Below, one piece after another: positions 8,565 through 17,535 of a DNA stretch of 64,000 bases. The stretch's first letter is position 1. Every line of letters begins with the position of its first letter. Both the position numbers and the translations under genes were made by a program. Source of the stretch: Pseudobacteriovorax sp. (lineage in GTDB: Bacteria > Bdellovibrionota_B > Oligoflexia > Oligoflexales > Oligoflexaceae); assembly GCA_013215145.1 (NCBI GenBank), contig JABSRP010000013.1:124001-188000 (forward strand). The letters are read 5' to 3'. The notes below the pieces were generated by a model that searched no databases, was not told where the DNA came from, and saw nothing but the letters and a program-made list of their open reading frames with translations.

Positions 8565-9275
8565 TTAAATTTGATCATCTTGATAGAATTTACGGGGATC
8601 TACATGAATGTGTCGGCAGTGGCGTAGCTGTTTTCGTGCCAACGAGTGAAGCAGCTTAGAGGCTTGAAAGTTTTCGCTCGAAATCACCTTTTTGAGTTTT
8701 TTTCGGATGATTTTATAAGATCGGTATGGATGGAAAATAACGCCTTTGCTCATGAAAAATTGCTGATTCATTTGATAAACGAAGCATTGCAGGATGTCTT
8801 TTTTCTGTATGCCGTCCAATCTCTCTTGAGGTCGAGCAGTAATCTGAATTTTCTCACTAGTTATCAAACTTTTTAACTGTAGTTTCGATTTAGTCTTCTT
8901 TACCACTACGAACAGTGAGTGTAAATATGGGTGCAAGGCGACATCGTTATTTTGTGTGTAAACTTCGTATGGCGTCGACCCACCTAACTCTTTATGACTT
9001 TCAACAGGACGCTCGAAGATAAAGTGGTCTATGAAGTAGCTCATCCGGTTTGCAAAAAAATCGTCGTCTGGAAAGACTTTGCCCATTTTCCAATAGAATT
9101 CTTCTTTGGCTTTGACCATCTGCTCTGAGCCTAATTCGGCGTAGGACCAAAGGAGTACTTTTTCAAGTTCGTTTTCGACTGTCGAACCAACCTCTCCACC
9201 TACTGATTCGTCGATAGCGATAAGGCTGTCGATCGGTGTGTTCGAGCTGTTTACGATTTCTTCAGGAGGCACCAT
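8565..9275 (-). CDS. Uncharacterised soluble protein (236 aa) upstream of pilB
   Basis: I do not recognise this protein. It has no signal peptide or membrane helix. The N terminus is acidic (ENELEKVL and nearby), the middle contains FFANRMSYFIDHFIFERP, and the C-terminal third is strongly basic with KIIRKKLKKVISS and RKQLRHCRHIH. The ATG overlaps the upstream gene by 25 bases and is preceded by AAAGG, so the two genes are coupled. It ends 59 bases before pilB on the same strand. A pilus-related or regulatory role is only a guess from position. Confidence 0.7.
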   Translation of the reverse strand: MVPPEEIVNSSNTPIDSLIAIDESVGGEVGSTVENELEKVLLWSYAELGSEQMVKAKEEFYWKMGKVFPDDDFFANRMSYFIDHFIFERPVESHKELGGSTPYEVYTQNNDVALHPYLHSLFVVVKKTKSKLQLKSLITSEKIQITARPQERLDGIQKKDILQCFVYQMNQQFFMSKGVIFHPYRSYKIIRKKLKKVISSENFQASKLLHSLARKQLRHCRHIHVDPRKFYQDDQI

Positions 9276-9619
9276 TCTATTACCTTTTCCCCAATAATAG
9301 GAATTCTAAACTTCAGAGGAACCCAAACATATATAGAACCTACACCGCAAGTCTTTTTTAAAAGTGATAAATAGGTCTTATTATGTTGTTTTGCGCGTTT
9401 CAATATTATGTCATCGATCGGTATATAAATGCCATATCCGAGAAAGTGTTTCTGTACTTCTCGTTGCAAGGTAAGGAAATCATCGTCATATTTTTTTATC
9501 GTTCCTTCCTGAAATTGCAAACCAGCATAAATGGCCTTTGCTGCTGGGTAAGTAGAGCTGTAAGCAGCAGCAAAGAGTGCAAAAATGGTGAGAATGATCA
9601 AGAAAGACTGTGATTTCAA
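9251..9619 (-). CDS. Uncharacterised membrane-anchored or exported small protein
   Basis: This 122-residue product starts with a hydrophobic segment (MKSQSFLIILTIFALFAAAYSS), a signal peptide or N-terminal anchor. A charged extracytoplasmic region follows (KKYDDDFLTLQREVQKHF) and the C terminus has two cysteines. I do not recognise the family. Its end overlaps the start of the next gene by 25 bases, so the pair is probably a two-gene unit placed between the adenosyltransferase gene and pilB. Confidence 0.65.
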   Translation of the reverse strand: MKSQSFLIILTIFALFAAAYSSTYPAAKAIYAGLQFQEGTIKKYDDDFLTLQREVQKHFLGYGIYIPIDDIILKRAKQHNKTYLSLLKKTCGVGSIYVWVPLKFRIPIIGEKVIEWCLLKKS

Positions 9620-9641
9620 TACTAAGCCTTGCTGAAGGTGT

Positions 9642-10220
9642 CTAACGAGTCTTTTTCTGCTGCCAAAGAATTTCAGCCGTATTCGTTTTTAAGCTGATGT
9701 ATCGGCTGACTACGAAGTACCAATCACTCAGTCGATTTAAATACTTCGGCAATTCTTCGCGGACTTCATGAGTCATCTTCAACTTTACTAGCGATCGTTC
9801 GCAGCGTCTACAAATAGTCCGACAAATGTGTGCAACAGAATTTGAAGAATGCCCCCCAGGCAAGACGAAGTTTTTCAGGTTAGGTAGCTGCTCATTCATC
9901 TCATCGATCTCTTTTTCTAGCCTTTCAATTGCATCCATCTGGATTAGGTAACCTGCATCAAGGTTGAGAGACTGAAACGGAGTCGCCAGCTCGCCCCCAA
10001 CATCAAATAGTTCATTTTGGACTAGTGAAAGTTTTTGCTGTAAATCTTGTATCTCGGGAAGTTGGCGGATTTGGTCTCTGAGGAGTCCTGTATAGCTATT
10101 TAATTCATCTACGTTCCCATAGGAGTCGATTCGGCTGTCCGACTTACTGACTTTGCTTCCATCAGCAAGCATAGTCTGGCCTTTATCTCCCGTTTTCGTG
10201 TAAATCTTCGTCAAACGCAC
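9642..10220 (-). CDS. PduO-type ATP:cob(I)alamin adenosyltransferase
   Basis: This enzyme transfers the adenosyl group of ATP to cob(I)alamin, making coenzyme B12. The 192-residue product has the PduO-type N-terminal ATP-binding motif KIYTKTGDKGQT, then DSYGNVDELNSY, FVLPGGHSSNSVAHICRTICRRCER and a C-terminal NRLSDWYFVVSRY. The GTG start follows GGAAGGGG at normal spacing. In this window the cobalamin-using enzyme QueG is a possible beneficiary, though QueG does not need the adenosyl form specifically. The gene ends 22 bases before the next one on the same strand. Confidence 0.93.
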   Translation of the reverse strand: MRLTKIYTKTGDKGQTMLADGSKVSKSDSRIDSYGNVDELNSYTGLLRDQIRQLPEIQDLQQKLSLVQNELFDVGGELATPFQSLNLDAGYLIQMDAIERLEKEIDEMNEQLPNLKNFVLPGGHSSNSVAHICRTICRRCERSLVKLKMTHEVREELPKYLNRLSDWYFVVSRYISLKTNTAEILWQQKKTR

Positions 10221-10378
10221 AGTAATGCCCCTTCCAGTTTTATCAGAATAGAGCGTTTTACCTCGATTGCTTGGAGACTCATAGCAAAAAAAGGAAATCT
10301 TTGTTGGATAGCTCAGCGGTTATTGGGAGTTAGGGACAAATAAGATGGTTGTTGCAAAACCACCGAGTCCCACGCTGC

Positions 10379-10675
10379 TTATTCAGTAGGACTTTTATTA
10401 ACTTGATCTCGCATCTTATCGGAAGGGTGGAACGTCACCACTCTTCTTGCAGAAATTTCAATTTTGTCTCCAGTGTGGGGATTTCTACCTGGTCGAGAGC
10501 GTTTCTCCTTGACCGTCCATTTACCAAATCCCGAAATCTTAACGTCCTTACCGTCTTCGAGCCGTAATTTTATCTCCTCAAGAATGATCTCAAGTATCTC
10601 TTTTGCTTCTTTGACGGGGTACCCGACTTTGTCCCGGATCATTTCAACAAGCACGTCTTTGGTTAGCGTTGACAT
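10379..10675 (-). CDS. ihfA: Integration host factor alpha subunit
   Basis: IHF is a sequence-specific DNA-bending heterodimer of the HU family that shapes promoters and the nucleoid. The 98-residue protein has the HU fold, with ISGFGKWTVKEKRSRPGRNP before the beta arm and ARRVVTFHPSDKMRDQV at the end. The RRVVTF.P variant is typical of IhfA rather than HU, where AAKVPAFKPGK is usual. A GCAGGAGGG ribosome binding site precedes the ATG. It is not joined to pheT as in enterics. HU-type annotation would be the alternative. Confidence 0.88.
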   Translation of the reverse strand: MSTLTKDVLVEMIRDKVGYPVKEAKEILEIILEEIKLRLEDGKDVKISGFGKWTVKEKRSRPGRNPHTGDKIEISARRVVTFHPSDKMRDQVNKSPTE

Positions 10676-10882
10676 AGCTGGCCCTCCTGCGGTTTGATAG
10701 TGATTGCCATTCGTAAACAGATCAAACGAAACAACAACTTACAGAGTTATATTAACAGGTTCTTGAGCAATGGAGAAGCTAAGGTGAGAATTTTTATCTT
10801 TTTTTCCGCGTAGGGCGGGTTTTGGAAAGCTCTGCTATGCGAGCACCCAATCCGATCCCTTAGGAAAGATGACTTTCTCTTC

Positions 10883-10910
10883 TTGACACAGCTTAGGTGG
10901 CGAATACTAT
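10883..10910 (+). promoter_or_regulatory. Sigma70-type promoter for the ABC/GldG operon
   Basis: A perfect -35 TTGACA (10883-10888) is followed by TACTAT (10905-10910) after 16 bases. ACTATA after 17 bases is the alternative. Transcription would start near 10917, about 37 bases before the TTG start at 10954. This also rules out the upstream in-frame GTG at 10897 as the translation start. Confidence 0.65.
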
Positions 10911-10953
10911 ACATATGGTGAGTTTCGGCGACCAAGAGGAAGGGGGTGTAGTC

Positions 10954-11871
10954 TTGATTAAAGTCTCAAATATCAGCAAAACTTTCGGTGGGTTAAAGGC
11001 TCTGGACGAAATATCCTTTCATGTGGAAAAGGGGCAAATAGTCGGTTTTCTTGGGGCGAATGGAGCAGGAAAAACAACGACAATGGATATCATTTGTGGG
11101 TGTCTTGGAAGCGACACTGGTAGTGTTTCTGTCAGTGGTATCGACGTTCTTGCTGAGCCCGTTTTAGCAAAGAAAAAGATTGGTTATTTACCTGATGAAC
11201 CACCAATTCACCATGACATGCTCGTAAAAGAGTTCATAAAGTACGTAGCCAAGGTTCGATCTGTTCCAAAAAATATTCTGGATGAGCGAGTATCCGAGGT
11301 CATTGAAAAACTCTCTCTAAATTCTATGGAGGATCGCCTAATTGGCAATCTATCAAAGGGATACAAGCAAAGAGTGGGGCTAGCACAGGCTTTGGTTCAT
11401 AAACCCGAAGTTTTGGTACTAGATGAGCCGACTGAAGGTCTTGATCCTAAGCAAATTGTTCAAATTAGAGAACTGATTTTGTCTCTAAAAGGGGAGCATA
11501 CGATACTTTTCAGTTCCCATATTCTTACTGAAGTTGAGTCTCTATGCGATAAACTTATTATCGTCGATCAAGGAAGAGTCATCGAGCAAGGATCCTATGG
11601 GTCCATTCTAAGTAAATTCAATCAAAAGCATCAATATAGTCTCGAAGTGAGGCAGGGCGCCAGCAAACTGGAAGGCGAACTGAGGTCTTTGGAAGGTTTA
11701 ACGTTAGTAAGACCAAATAGTTCGGAAGATCCTACGATAGAATTTTCTGTGGAAGACCCTGAGTTGATCGATAGTGTGGCAAGTTCAGTGCTTAAAGGTG
11801 GATATGGTATGGTTCAGCTTGCGCGAAAAAAAGCAAGTCTCGAAGATGTATTTTTCAAATTAACAAACTAA
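10954..11871 (+). CDS. ABC transporter ATP-binding protein (GldA/CcmA-like)
   Basis: This is the nucleotide-binding subunit of an ABC-2 type exporter. The 305-residue protein has Walker A GANGAGKTTT, Q-loop region GYLPDEP, signature LSKGYKQRVGLAQAL, Walker B VLVLDEPTEGLDP and H-loop FSSHILTE, followed by a C-terminal DUF4162-like extension. I chose TTG 10954 (MIKVSNISKTFGG) because it follows GGAAGGGGG and lies downstream of a strong promoter. It is the first of four genes, the others being a permease, a GldG-like protein and a DUF4340 protein. Related sets serve gliding or envelope export; the cargo is unknown. Confidence 0.93.
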   Translation: MIKVSNISKTFGGLKALDEISFHVEKGQIVGFLGANGAGKTTTMDIICGCLGSDTGSVSVSGIDVLAEPVLAKKKIGYLPDEPPIHHDMLVKEFIKYVAKVRSVPKNILDERVSEVIEKLSLNSMEDRLIGNLSKGYKQRVGLAQALVHKPEVLVLDEPTEGLDPKQIVQIRELILSLKGEHTILFSSHILTEVESLCDKLIIVDQGRVIEQGSYGSILSKFNQKHQYSLEVRQGASKLEGELRSLEGLTLVRPNSSEDPTIEFSVEDPELIDSVASSVLKGGYGMVQLARKKASLEDVFFKLTN

Positions 11872-11881
11872 GGGATAAAAC

Positions 11882-12646
11882 ATGTCTGCAGTATTAGTGA
11901 TAGCCCAGCGTGATATGAAGTCATTTTTTCATTCCCTCCGTGGCTCTGTAATTTTTTGGTTTTTTCTAATATTCATGGGGTTTTTCTTTCAGTCATTTGT
12001 CATTTCATTTATAGAAATGCAATCACAGTCTGCTGGCTATGGCGGAGACGGCCCGACTCTAAATCAACTTTTGACCGCTATTTTCCACAATCTACACTTT
12101 ATTCTTTTACTGATTGTTCCTGCGCTAACGATGTCTGCGTTTGCTGAGGAAAGAAAGACCCAAGTCGATCGTTTACTACAAACATCTCCTGTGACCATGT
12201 TTCAGATTGTTTTAGGAAAGTTCTTTGCTTCAACACTTATGATCTCTTTGGTCTTGCTCGCTTCTAGTGTTTATCCGATTTACACGGTTATATACGGCAA
12301 TGCTGATGGTGCTGTTATCCTGTCTTCCTACCTTGGGATATTTTTACTGGTGTGTTCTCAGGTTGCCTTGGGGTTAATGGTCTCCTCAATGACCGACAAT
12401 CAATTCCTGGCGTTTGTGTTTACAATGTTTGGACTTTTCTTGCTCCTAATACTGAACTGGATCGCTCCAAACATCACCAGTGCAGGAGCTACTGAGCAAT
12501 TTGTAAAGTATTTAGCCTCAACGACTCATCTTGATAACTTTTTTAAAGGTCTCATTACCATAGCTGATGTGACCTATTTTATCCTTTTCACAGGACTTTT
12601 CCTGTTTTTTACTTTCATCACTTTAGATTCTAGACGGTGGAGATAG
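11882..12646 (+). CDS. ABC-2 type transporter permease (GldF-like)
   Basis: The 254-residue protein has about six membrane helices: residues 22-42, 60-82, 104-125, 140-160, 170-190 and 224-245. After the second helix comes the ABC-2 motif FAEERKTQVDRLLQTSP, as in GldF and NosY-type permeases. It would form the membrane channel for the preceding ATPase, whose stop lies eight bases before the TAAAACATG start. The next gene begins four bases after its stop, so the operon is tight. Confidence 0.9.
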   Translation: MSAVLVIAQRDMKSFFHSLRGSVIFWFFLIFMGFFFQSFVISFIEMQSQSAGYGGDGPTLNQLLTAIFHNLHFILLLIVPALTMSAFAEERKTQVDRLLQTSPVTMFQIVLGKFFASTLMISLVLLASSVYPIYTVIYGNADGAVILSSYLGIFLLVCSQVALGLMVSSMTDNQFLAFVFTMFGLFLLLILNWIAPNITSAGATEQFVKYLASTTHLDNFFKGLITIADVTYFILFTGLFLFFTFITLDSRRWR

Positions 12647-12650
12647 TTCT

Positions 12651-14273
12651 ATGAAAAGCAGTCTAATTGTTTTGCCATTTATTGCCATTGTTCTCGCTGC
12701 TGTTGCTGTATTGACAGGAGTATCCCTAACAGACATTCCCATTGTATCTTATGTGTCCTGGGCTTTATCTGTTTCTGCGCTTATTTTGTGGTTTGTGCTA
12801 GATTGGTCGGGTTTTAAACAAGCCTTTTCGAAAAAAGGTACTGCCAGGGGGCTGAATTCAGGGGTAGCAGTGATTCTTGGGATTGCCGTTGCCTTTGCTA
12901 TTGGTTTCCTTAGTAAACGAGATCGGTTTAATTTGTCGTTTGATGTCAGCCGTGATGGAATAAATACCCTGTCAGATCAAAGTAAGAAAGCGATTGATTC
13001 TCTTATGGGGACCGATAAATCGCTTAGTCTAAAGACGTTTTTTCAGGATGACTTAAAACAAAATAAATTTGAAGCAATGATTGCAAAATACCAAGCCGCC
13101 GGACTTGAAGTCGATATTAAGTATATAGACCCACAGCTTGATCCAGCGGCAGCCCTAAGTGCTAATATCACCTCGGCTGATACCGTCATTTTTAACCTGG
13201 GAGAAAAAGAATCTCGCGTGTCGGTTTTTTCCGAAGAGAAAATGACTAACGCTTTACTTTTGCTTATGAAAGATAGTCAAAAATCGATAGCGTTCATTAC
13301 TGGGCATGGTGAGAGAAAACTTGAAGGGATGCAGCCTGAAGAATATGGGGTAGCAAAGCAGGAGCTTGAGGCAGAGTCCTACATTGTTTCGCCTTTAAAC
13401 TTGATTGAGCAGAACCAGCCTTTAAATCAGTTTCAGGTAGTGATTATAGCCGGACCAAAATACGATTACAGAGAAAACGAAATTGAAATTCTTAGAAGGT
13501 ATGCTAGAGCCGGAGGCTCAATTCTGATCATGCTTGATGCTATGACCTATTTACCCAATCTACAGAATTTTGGTAAGGAGCTTGGATTAGAGTTTTCAAA
13601 CGATTTACTACTATTGCGACCCGATGATCCTAGAGCGCAGATATTAGGGCAGACGAACGCAATTATCACCGAGTTCGACGAATTCTCTCCCGTTACTAGA
13701 GATTTCTCCGACCAAGGGGCAATGGCTATGGTATTGCCTAACGTAAGATCTATTCAGGAAGTTCAAGATAACGAACTAAAGCTCAAACCTAGTTTAGTTG
13801 CAAAAACCTCTGAAATTGTGATTGGCGTCAGCAATATTAAAGCAGCGGAGGATTTAGCTAATATTGAACCTGAACAAATAAGTTCTGGGCCTTTTGCCAT
13901 GATCGCTGTAGCAACAGGGCAGGTAGGTGGCGAGAAGATTGCAAAAGTCGATGATGAGAAGGTCGCGACAGATTCACCAACGGAAAGTGCGTCTTCATCG
14001 AAGGAACTTAGAGTTGTAGGTGTTGGTACAAGCGAGATTGGCAGTAATTTAGGGGTCCAGCGAGCGGAAAACTTGGATATGTTTTTGAATCTTGTTAACT
14101 ATCTCGCTCAGGACGATGCCTATATTTCAATTAGGCCGAAAGATATAGAGAAGTCTATCTTGGATATGAGCTCGGTCACGAGCCAAATCTCTTTGCAATT
14201 CATTTCTTTTCTATATCCATTTCTTTTTCTAATCATAGGAGTTTTCTATTGGCTTAGGAGAAGACGCGCATGA
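12651..14273 (+). CDS. GldG-family ABC auxiliary protein (ABC_transp_aux domain)
   Basis: This 540-residue protein has two N-terminal helices (about 5-25 and 30-50), a third at about 70-88, a long soluble domain and a last helix near 515-533 followed by RRRR. The soluble part contains FFQDDLKQNKFEAMIAKYQ, then FITGHGERKL and the segment VVIIAGPKYDYRENEIEILRRY, which are characteristic of GldG/ABC_transp_aux proteins. In Flavobacterium GldG is needed with GldA and GldF for gliding, but the family is wider than that. A low-complexity segment near residues 430-450 is unusual. The stop overlaps the next start (ATGA). Confidence 0.88.
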   Translation: MKSSLIVLPFIAIVLAAVAVLTGVSLTDIPIVSYVSWALSVSALILWFVLDWSGFKQAFSKKGTARGLNSGVAVILGIAVAFAIGFLSKRDRFNLSFDVSRDGINTLSDQSKKAIDSLMGTDKSLSLKTFFQDDLKQNKFEAMIAKYQAAGLEVDIKYIDPQLDPAAALSANITSADTVIFNLGEKESRVSVFSEEKMTNALLLLMKDSQKSIAFITGHGERKLEGMQPEEYGVAKQELEAESYIVSPLNLIEQNQPLNQFQVVIIAGPKYDYRENEIEILRRYARAGGSILIMLDAMTYLPNLQNFGKELGLEFSNDLLLLRPDDPRAQILGQTNAIITEFDEFSPVTRDFSDQGAMAMVLPNVRSIQEVQDNELKLKPSLVAKTSEIVIGVSNIKAAEDLANIEPEQISSGPFAMIAVATGQVGGEKIAKVDDEKVATDSPTESASSSKELRVVGVGTSEIGSNLGVQRAENLDMFLNLVNYLAQDDAYISIRPKDIEKSILDMSSVTSQISLQFISFLYPFLFLIIGVFYWLRRRRA

Positions 14274-15604
14274 AAAATTATAGACTGATTCTGGTACTAA
14301 TTTCGGTTTTGGCAATAGTTGGAGGTTTAGTTTATTGGGATGAAGCGCAAACCGAAAAAGAAACTGAACAGGCTAAACTTAAAAATAAGATTTTTACAGA
14401 CTTAGCCATCAAAGATATCTCAGACTTTTCTCTCGAGAATAAAGAGTTCGACTACAGGATTCAACTCAAGAAAACAGACGGTCAGTGGCTGTTTGTAAAA
14501 CCAGAATTTGGAGTTGCCGACCAATCCTTTGTTGATAATTTTTTACGTCCGATTGTGGATTTGAAGGCCGAAAAGATTCTGACAGAAGATGTTCGAGCAG
14601 ATGCTGTTTATGGTCTCGATGAAGCACAGATTAGGTTGGTTTTGAATGATGGAGAGCTTGGAACCATCGCTCTGGGAACCAAAACCCCGGTGGGATTTAG
14701 CCGATATGCAAAGGTTGATGGTGTGGATGGGTTAGTTCTTTTCCCTGGACATGTCTACACAAGTCTAAATAAAAAGACTTCGGATTTTCGGCACAAGACC
14801 ATACGGCTGCCCGAGGAAATATCTCTCGATGTCTTGACCTTGGTAAATGAAGAGGAACTTGTTTTTGAGAATGATAATGGTAACTGGAAGATGGTTTCTG
14901 ATAGATCTGAGGCTCTCGACCAAAGTATATTCAAAGAGTTTGTCAAGAACTTAAGCGGAAATATCATAGAGGACTTCATTGATGAACCATCTCAGGAGCT
15001 CCTGAAAGCTCTGTCGTCTGAGAACTCCGAAAGTGAAACAATTGCGACTCTTCGTTGGCTCCAAAAGGAATCTAGCAATAGTGTTGAGTGGCAATTTATT
15101 CGCAACAATGACAATTTGTACGCTAAAGTGGGCAAAGAACCAGTAGGTTTCAAAATCAAAAATAGTATTTTAGATGAACTTTCTAAAACCGCCTGGGATT
15201 TTGTAGATAAACGGTTTTTTAAGAAACCTCTGTCTGAAATCAATAAGATCTCAATAGATTCGAAAGAATTTGAATTGAATGAAGAGGGAGAGTGGAGAGA
15301 ATCGAATAATCAAGATATTAAGGCAGATTTCATACGATCTTTACTTATCGATATTGAGTATGCTCGCACCCTTGGAAATCAAAAAAAATCTTTGTTATCA
15401 GATATTAGTTTGAGTCATCAGATAACTTTGAATTCTACCGATACAGAGATCAATATCAGTCTCTATAAGAACCCTGAGGACAATGAGACTGTATTATTTC
15501 AGATTATGCCAGAAGATACACTTTACACCATTGATGATGATATTCTTGAAAACCTGAGCGATAGAACATTGGCGAAAAGCACAGATGAAGAAGATCAGGG
15601 ATAA
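14270..15604 (+). CDS. DUF4340 domain-containing protein
   Basis: The 444-residue product has one N-terminal helix (residues 5-22) and then an extracytoplasmic region rich in acidic residues. Segments such as FDYRIQLKKTDGQWLFVKPEFGVAD, YGLDEAQIRLVL and LGTKTPVGFSRYAKVDG match the repeated beta units of DUF4340. DUF4340 genes are commonly next to GldG-like genes, and the role is thought to be an envelope partner of the ABC module, mechanism unknown. Its ATG overlaps the gldG-like stop by four bases and its end overlaps the convergent gpsA end by ten. Confidence 0.87.
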   Translation: MKNYRLILVLISVLAIVGGLVYWDEAQTEKETEQAKLKNKIFTDLAIKDISDFSLENKEFDYRIQLKKTDGQWLFVKPEFGVADQSFVDNFLRPIVDLKAEKILTEDVRADAVYGLDEAQIRLVLNDGELGTIALGTKTPVGFSRYAKVDGVDGLVLFPGHVYTSLNKKTSDFRHKTIRLPEEISLDVLTLVNEEELVFENDNGNWKMVSDRSEALDQSIFKEFVKNLSGNIIEDFIDEPSQELLKALSSENSESETIATLRWLQKESSNSVEWQFIRNNDNLYAKVGKEPVGFKIKNSILDELSKTAWDFVDKRFFKKPLSEINKISIDSKEFELNEEGEWRESNNQDIKADFIRSLLIDIEYARTLGNQKKSLLSDISLSHQITLNSTDTEINISLYKNPEDNETVLFQIMPEDTLYTIDDDILENLSDRTLAKSTDEEDQG

Positions 15605-16611
15605 GTTACTTCAGGTTTCTTATTCCGTCCTAATAGTTTTGCCAGAGCATCGTCTATGTTGAGGCCTCGATAAAGAACTTCAAAGACTGTGTTTGTTATC
15701 GGGGCATCTACATCAAGTTTAACTGTCAATCGGTAGGCTGCCTCAGTGGTTGCGACTCCTTCCGCCACAGACCCAAGCTCGGCAACAACAGTTTCTAGCT
15801 TTTTACCTTGCCCAATCCCAAAACCGGCTGAAAAATTTCTACTCTTAGTTGATGTGCAAGTTAGGAATAAATCGCCGACGCCTCCAAGACCATTAAATGT
15901 AATTGGGTTAGCTCCCAGCGCTACCCCAATTCTTGTTATCTCTGCCAAACCTCGTGTTAGCAGGGCGGCTTTCGAATTATTTGCAAGACCCAGCCCAGAT
16001 GCCGCTCCAGCGGCTAAGGCGATGACATTTTTTAAGGCCCCTGCGATTTCTAGGCCAATAACATCTTGTGTCGTGTAGGCTCGAAAGGTTTCTGAATGAA
16101 AAATCTCTTGGATATAATCTGCGCTGTCAACTGATTGACTCGCAATAGAAACCGCAGTTGGTTGCCGTTCCACGATCTCGCTGGCAAAACTAGGTCCAGA
16201 CAATACTGCAATATTATCTTCCCTTACTGCGGAAAATGTCTCCTTAACGATCGCAATTGGCATACTCAAAGTATCTAGCTCTATGCCTTTCGCTGCACAA
16301 ACAATCTTAGTATTAACCCCAACAGCCTTGTTCATTTTCGCAAGAACCGATCTCATGAACTGAGTAGGAATTGCGATAACAATGACCTCGAATTCATTAT
16401 CTCTTGTGGGAAGATCAGTGGTTGCTCTTAACTTTGGTGAAAGCTGATAGTTCTGGAGGTATTTGGGATTTCTGTGATTTTGGTTTATGGACTTTGACGA
16501 TTCTTGGCTCCTGCACCAAATAGTTGTTTTATGACCTTGCATAGCCAAGTGATGTCCTAGGGCTGTGCCGAAGTTTCCCGCCCCTAATACAAGTATGCTT
16601 CTCTCAACCAA
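15595..16611 (-). CDS. gpsA: NAD(P)H-dependent glycerol-3-phosphate dehydrogenase
   Basis: GpsA reduces dihydroxyacetone phosphate to sn-glycerol 3-phosphate for phospholipid synthesis. The 338-residue product has the Rossmann motif VLGAGNFGTALG at the N terminus, VLSGPSFASE, the catalytic-lysine segment IAGALKNVIALAAG and the substrate motif GLGGVGDLFLTCTS. An ATG at 16629 would add six residues. I prefer TTG 16611 because GGAG lies seven bases upstream and the ATG has no ribosome binding site. Its last ten bases overlap the end of the convergent DUF4340 gene. Confidence 0.95.
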   Translation of the reverse strand: MVERSILVLGAGNFGTALGHHLAMQGHKTTIWCRSQESSKSINQNHRNPKYLQNYQLSPKLRATTDLPTRDNEFEVIVIAIPTQFMRSVLAKMNKAVGVNTKIVCAAKGIELDTLSMPIAIVKETFSAVREDNIAVLSGPSFASEIVERQPTAVSIASQSVDSADYIQEIFHSETFRAYTTQDVIGLEIAGALKNVIALAAGAASGLGLANNSKAALLTRGLAEITRIGVALGANPITFNGLGGVGDLFLTCTSTKSRNFSAGFGIGQGKKLETVVAELGSVAEGVATTEAAYRLTVKLDVDAPITNTVFEVLYRGLNIDDALAKLLGRNKKPEVTYP

Positions 16612-16736
16612 TCGTCCGCTCCGTAACATTTCGTTGCCCAGATTACTTTATAGGTTTCTTTTTCAAGAATGAATACCTATAACTGTACTGTGCCATAGTG
16701 TAGTCTTTTTAAACTAGGCTTCTCAAGGACTTTAAG

Positions 16737-17264
16737 ATGCTGGATGTCAAATTTCTAACCGTAATATTTGGTTTTATGATCATTTTTAGCCAAGGCTGGG
16801 TGGGATTGATGGTGGGTCAAATAGGCCTTGTTTATGCTGTTTCGGTATTCTTGAACATACCTATCGAACTAGCAGTGATTTGTTTAGCGAGCAGTTTTTT
16901 TAGTAGCCTTCTTTTTTTCGACCGAAATCACCAGGTTGGAAAAACTAAACTCAATCAACTCCTCTTCGCTACTGTATTGGCAATTTTGGTTTATAAGTTT
17001 GAGGGAGCATCCGTTCCCTATATCACCTTAGCCGTAGCGATCTATGCTTGTAGGAAGCTGTTGTCCCATACCTTCATACTTGGTATTGACTTAATCGTTT
17101 CAGTAGCAATGTTTTCGCTGTTTGAAGATTATCCCTTGTCTTTTATGTTATATACGATTTTCTTCTCTTGGATTTTGTTTCGACTAGCATATCTTTTTAA
17201 ACTTAAGAAAATTATTTCTGAATACCAATCCCGATCAAAAGATCTCTCTGTTTTGCGAGGATAG
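16737..17264 (+). CDS. Uncharacterised membrane protein (175 aa), first of three
   Basis: I do not recognise this protein. It is nearly all hydrophobic, with about five helices near residues 4-22, 27-45, 48-60, 72-105 and 120-155, and ends in a basic cytoplasmic tail (KLKKIISEYQSRSKDL). The ATG follows CAAGGACTTTAAG. The next gene begins two bases after its stop, and a third follows two bases later, so the three are surely one operon. No conserved catalytic residues can be named. See the note on the third gene for a possible link to proton-pumping complexes. Confidence 0.72.
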   Translation: MLDVKFLTVIFGFMIIFSQGWVGLMVGQIGLVYAVSVFLNIPIELAVICLASSFFSSLLFFDRNHQVGKTKLNQLLFATVLAILVYKFEGASVPYITLAVAIYACRKLLSHTFILGIDLIVSVAMFSLFEDYPLSFMLYTIFFSWILFRLAYLFKLKKIISEYQSRSKDLSVLRG

Positions 17265-17266
17265 CC

Positions 17267-17533
17267 ATGCTGATTTTGGCTGCACTAATTTTCACAAAAA
17301 TCGGATTTTGTTTTCTTCTCTTTAAGCTTTCTAAAGCAGCAAAAGAGTCTCGAAATATAGAAGATATGGATGACGCGATACAGAAGATTGAAGACTTTCC
17401 TCCACTTCGTTTTTTTGAAACTATTGGGGTTGTGCTCTCAGTGAAACAATCCCCTAGCTATAACGTTCCCGGCATTCTAATAGTTGCGACGCTTTTTGTG
17501 TCCTCCGCTTTTTTATTCAATCAGGTGAAATAA
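17267..17533 (+). CDS. Uncharacterised two-helix membrane protein (88 aa)
   Basis: The protein has two predicted helices, residues 1-20 and about 68-85. They are joined by a charged loop (KAAKESRNIEDMDDAIQKIED) and a less polar stretch containing VVLSVKQSPSYNVPG. It resembles no family I can name. It lies two bases after the first gene and two bases before the third. Size and position would suit a small accessory subunit of a membrane complex, but this is inference. Confidence 0.65.
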   Translation: MLILAALIFTKIGFCFLLFKLSKAAKESRNIEDMDDAIQKIEDFPPLRFFETIGVVLSVKQSPSYNVPGILIVATLFVSSAFLFNQVK

Positions 17534-17535
17534 CC

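Noticed and set aside
10305..10322. TGGATAGCTCAGCGGTTA resembles the 5' half of a tRNA (D arm).
   Set aside because: No D-stem partner, anticodon stem or T arm (GGTTC) follows in the next 90 bases and no acceptor match exists. It is either chance or a decayed fragment.
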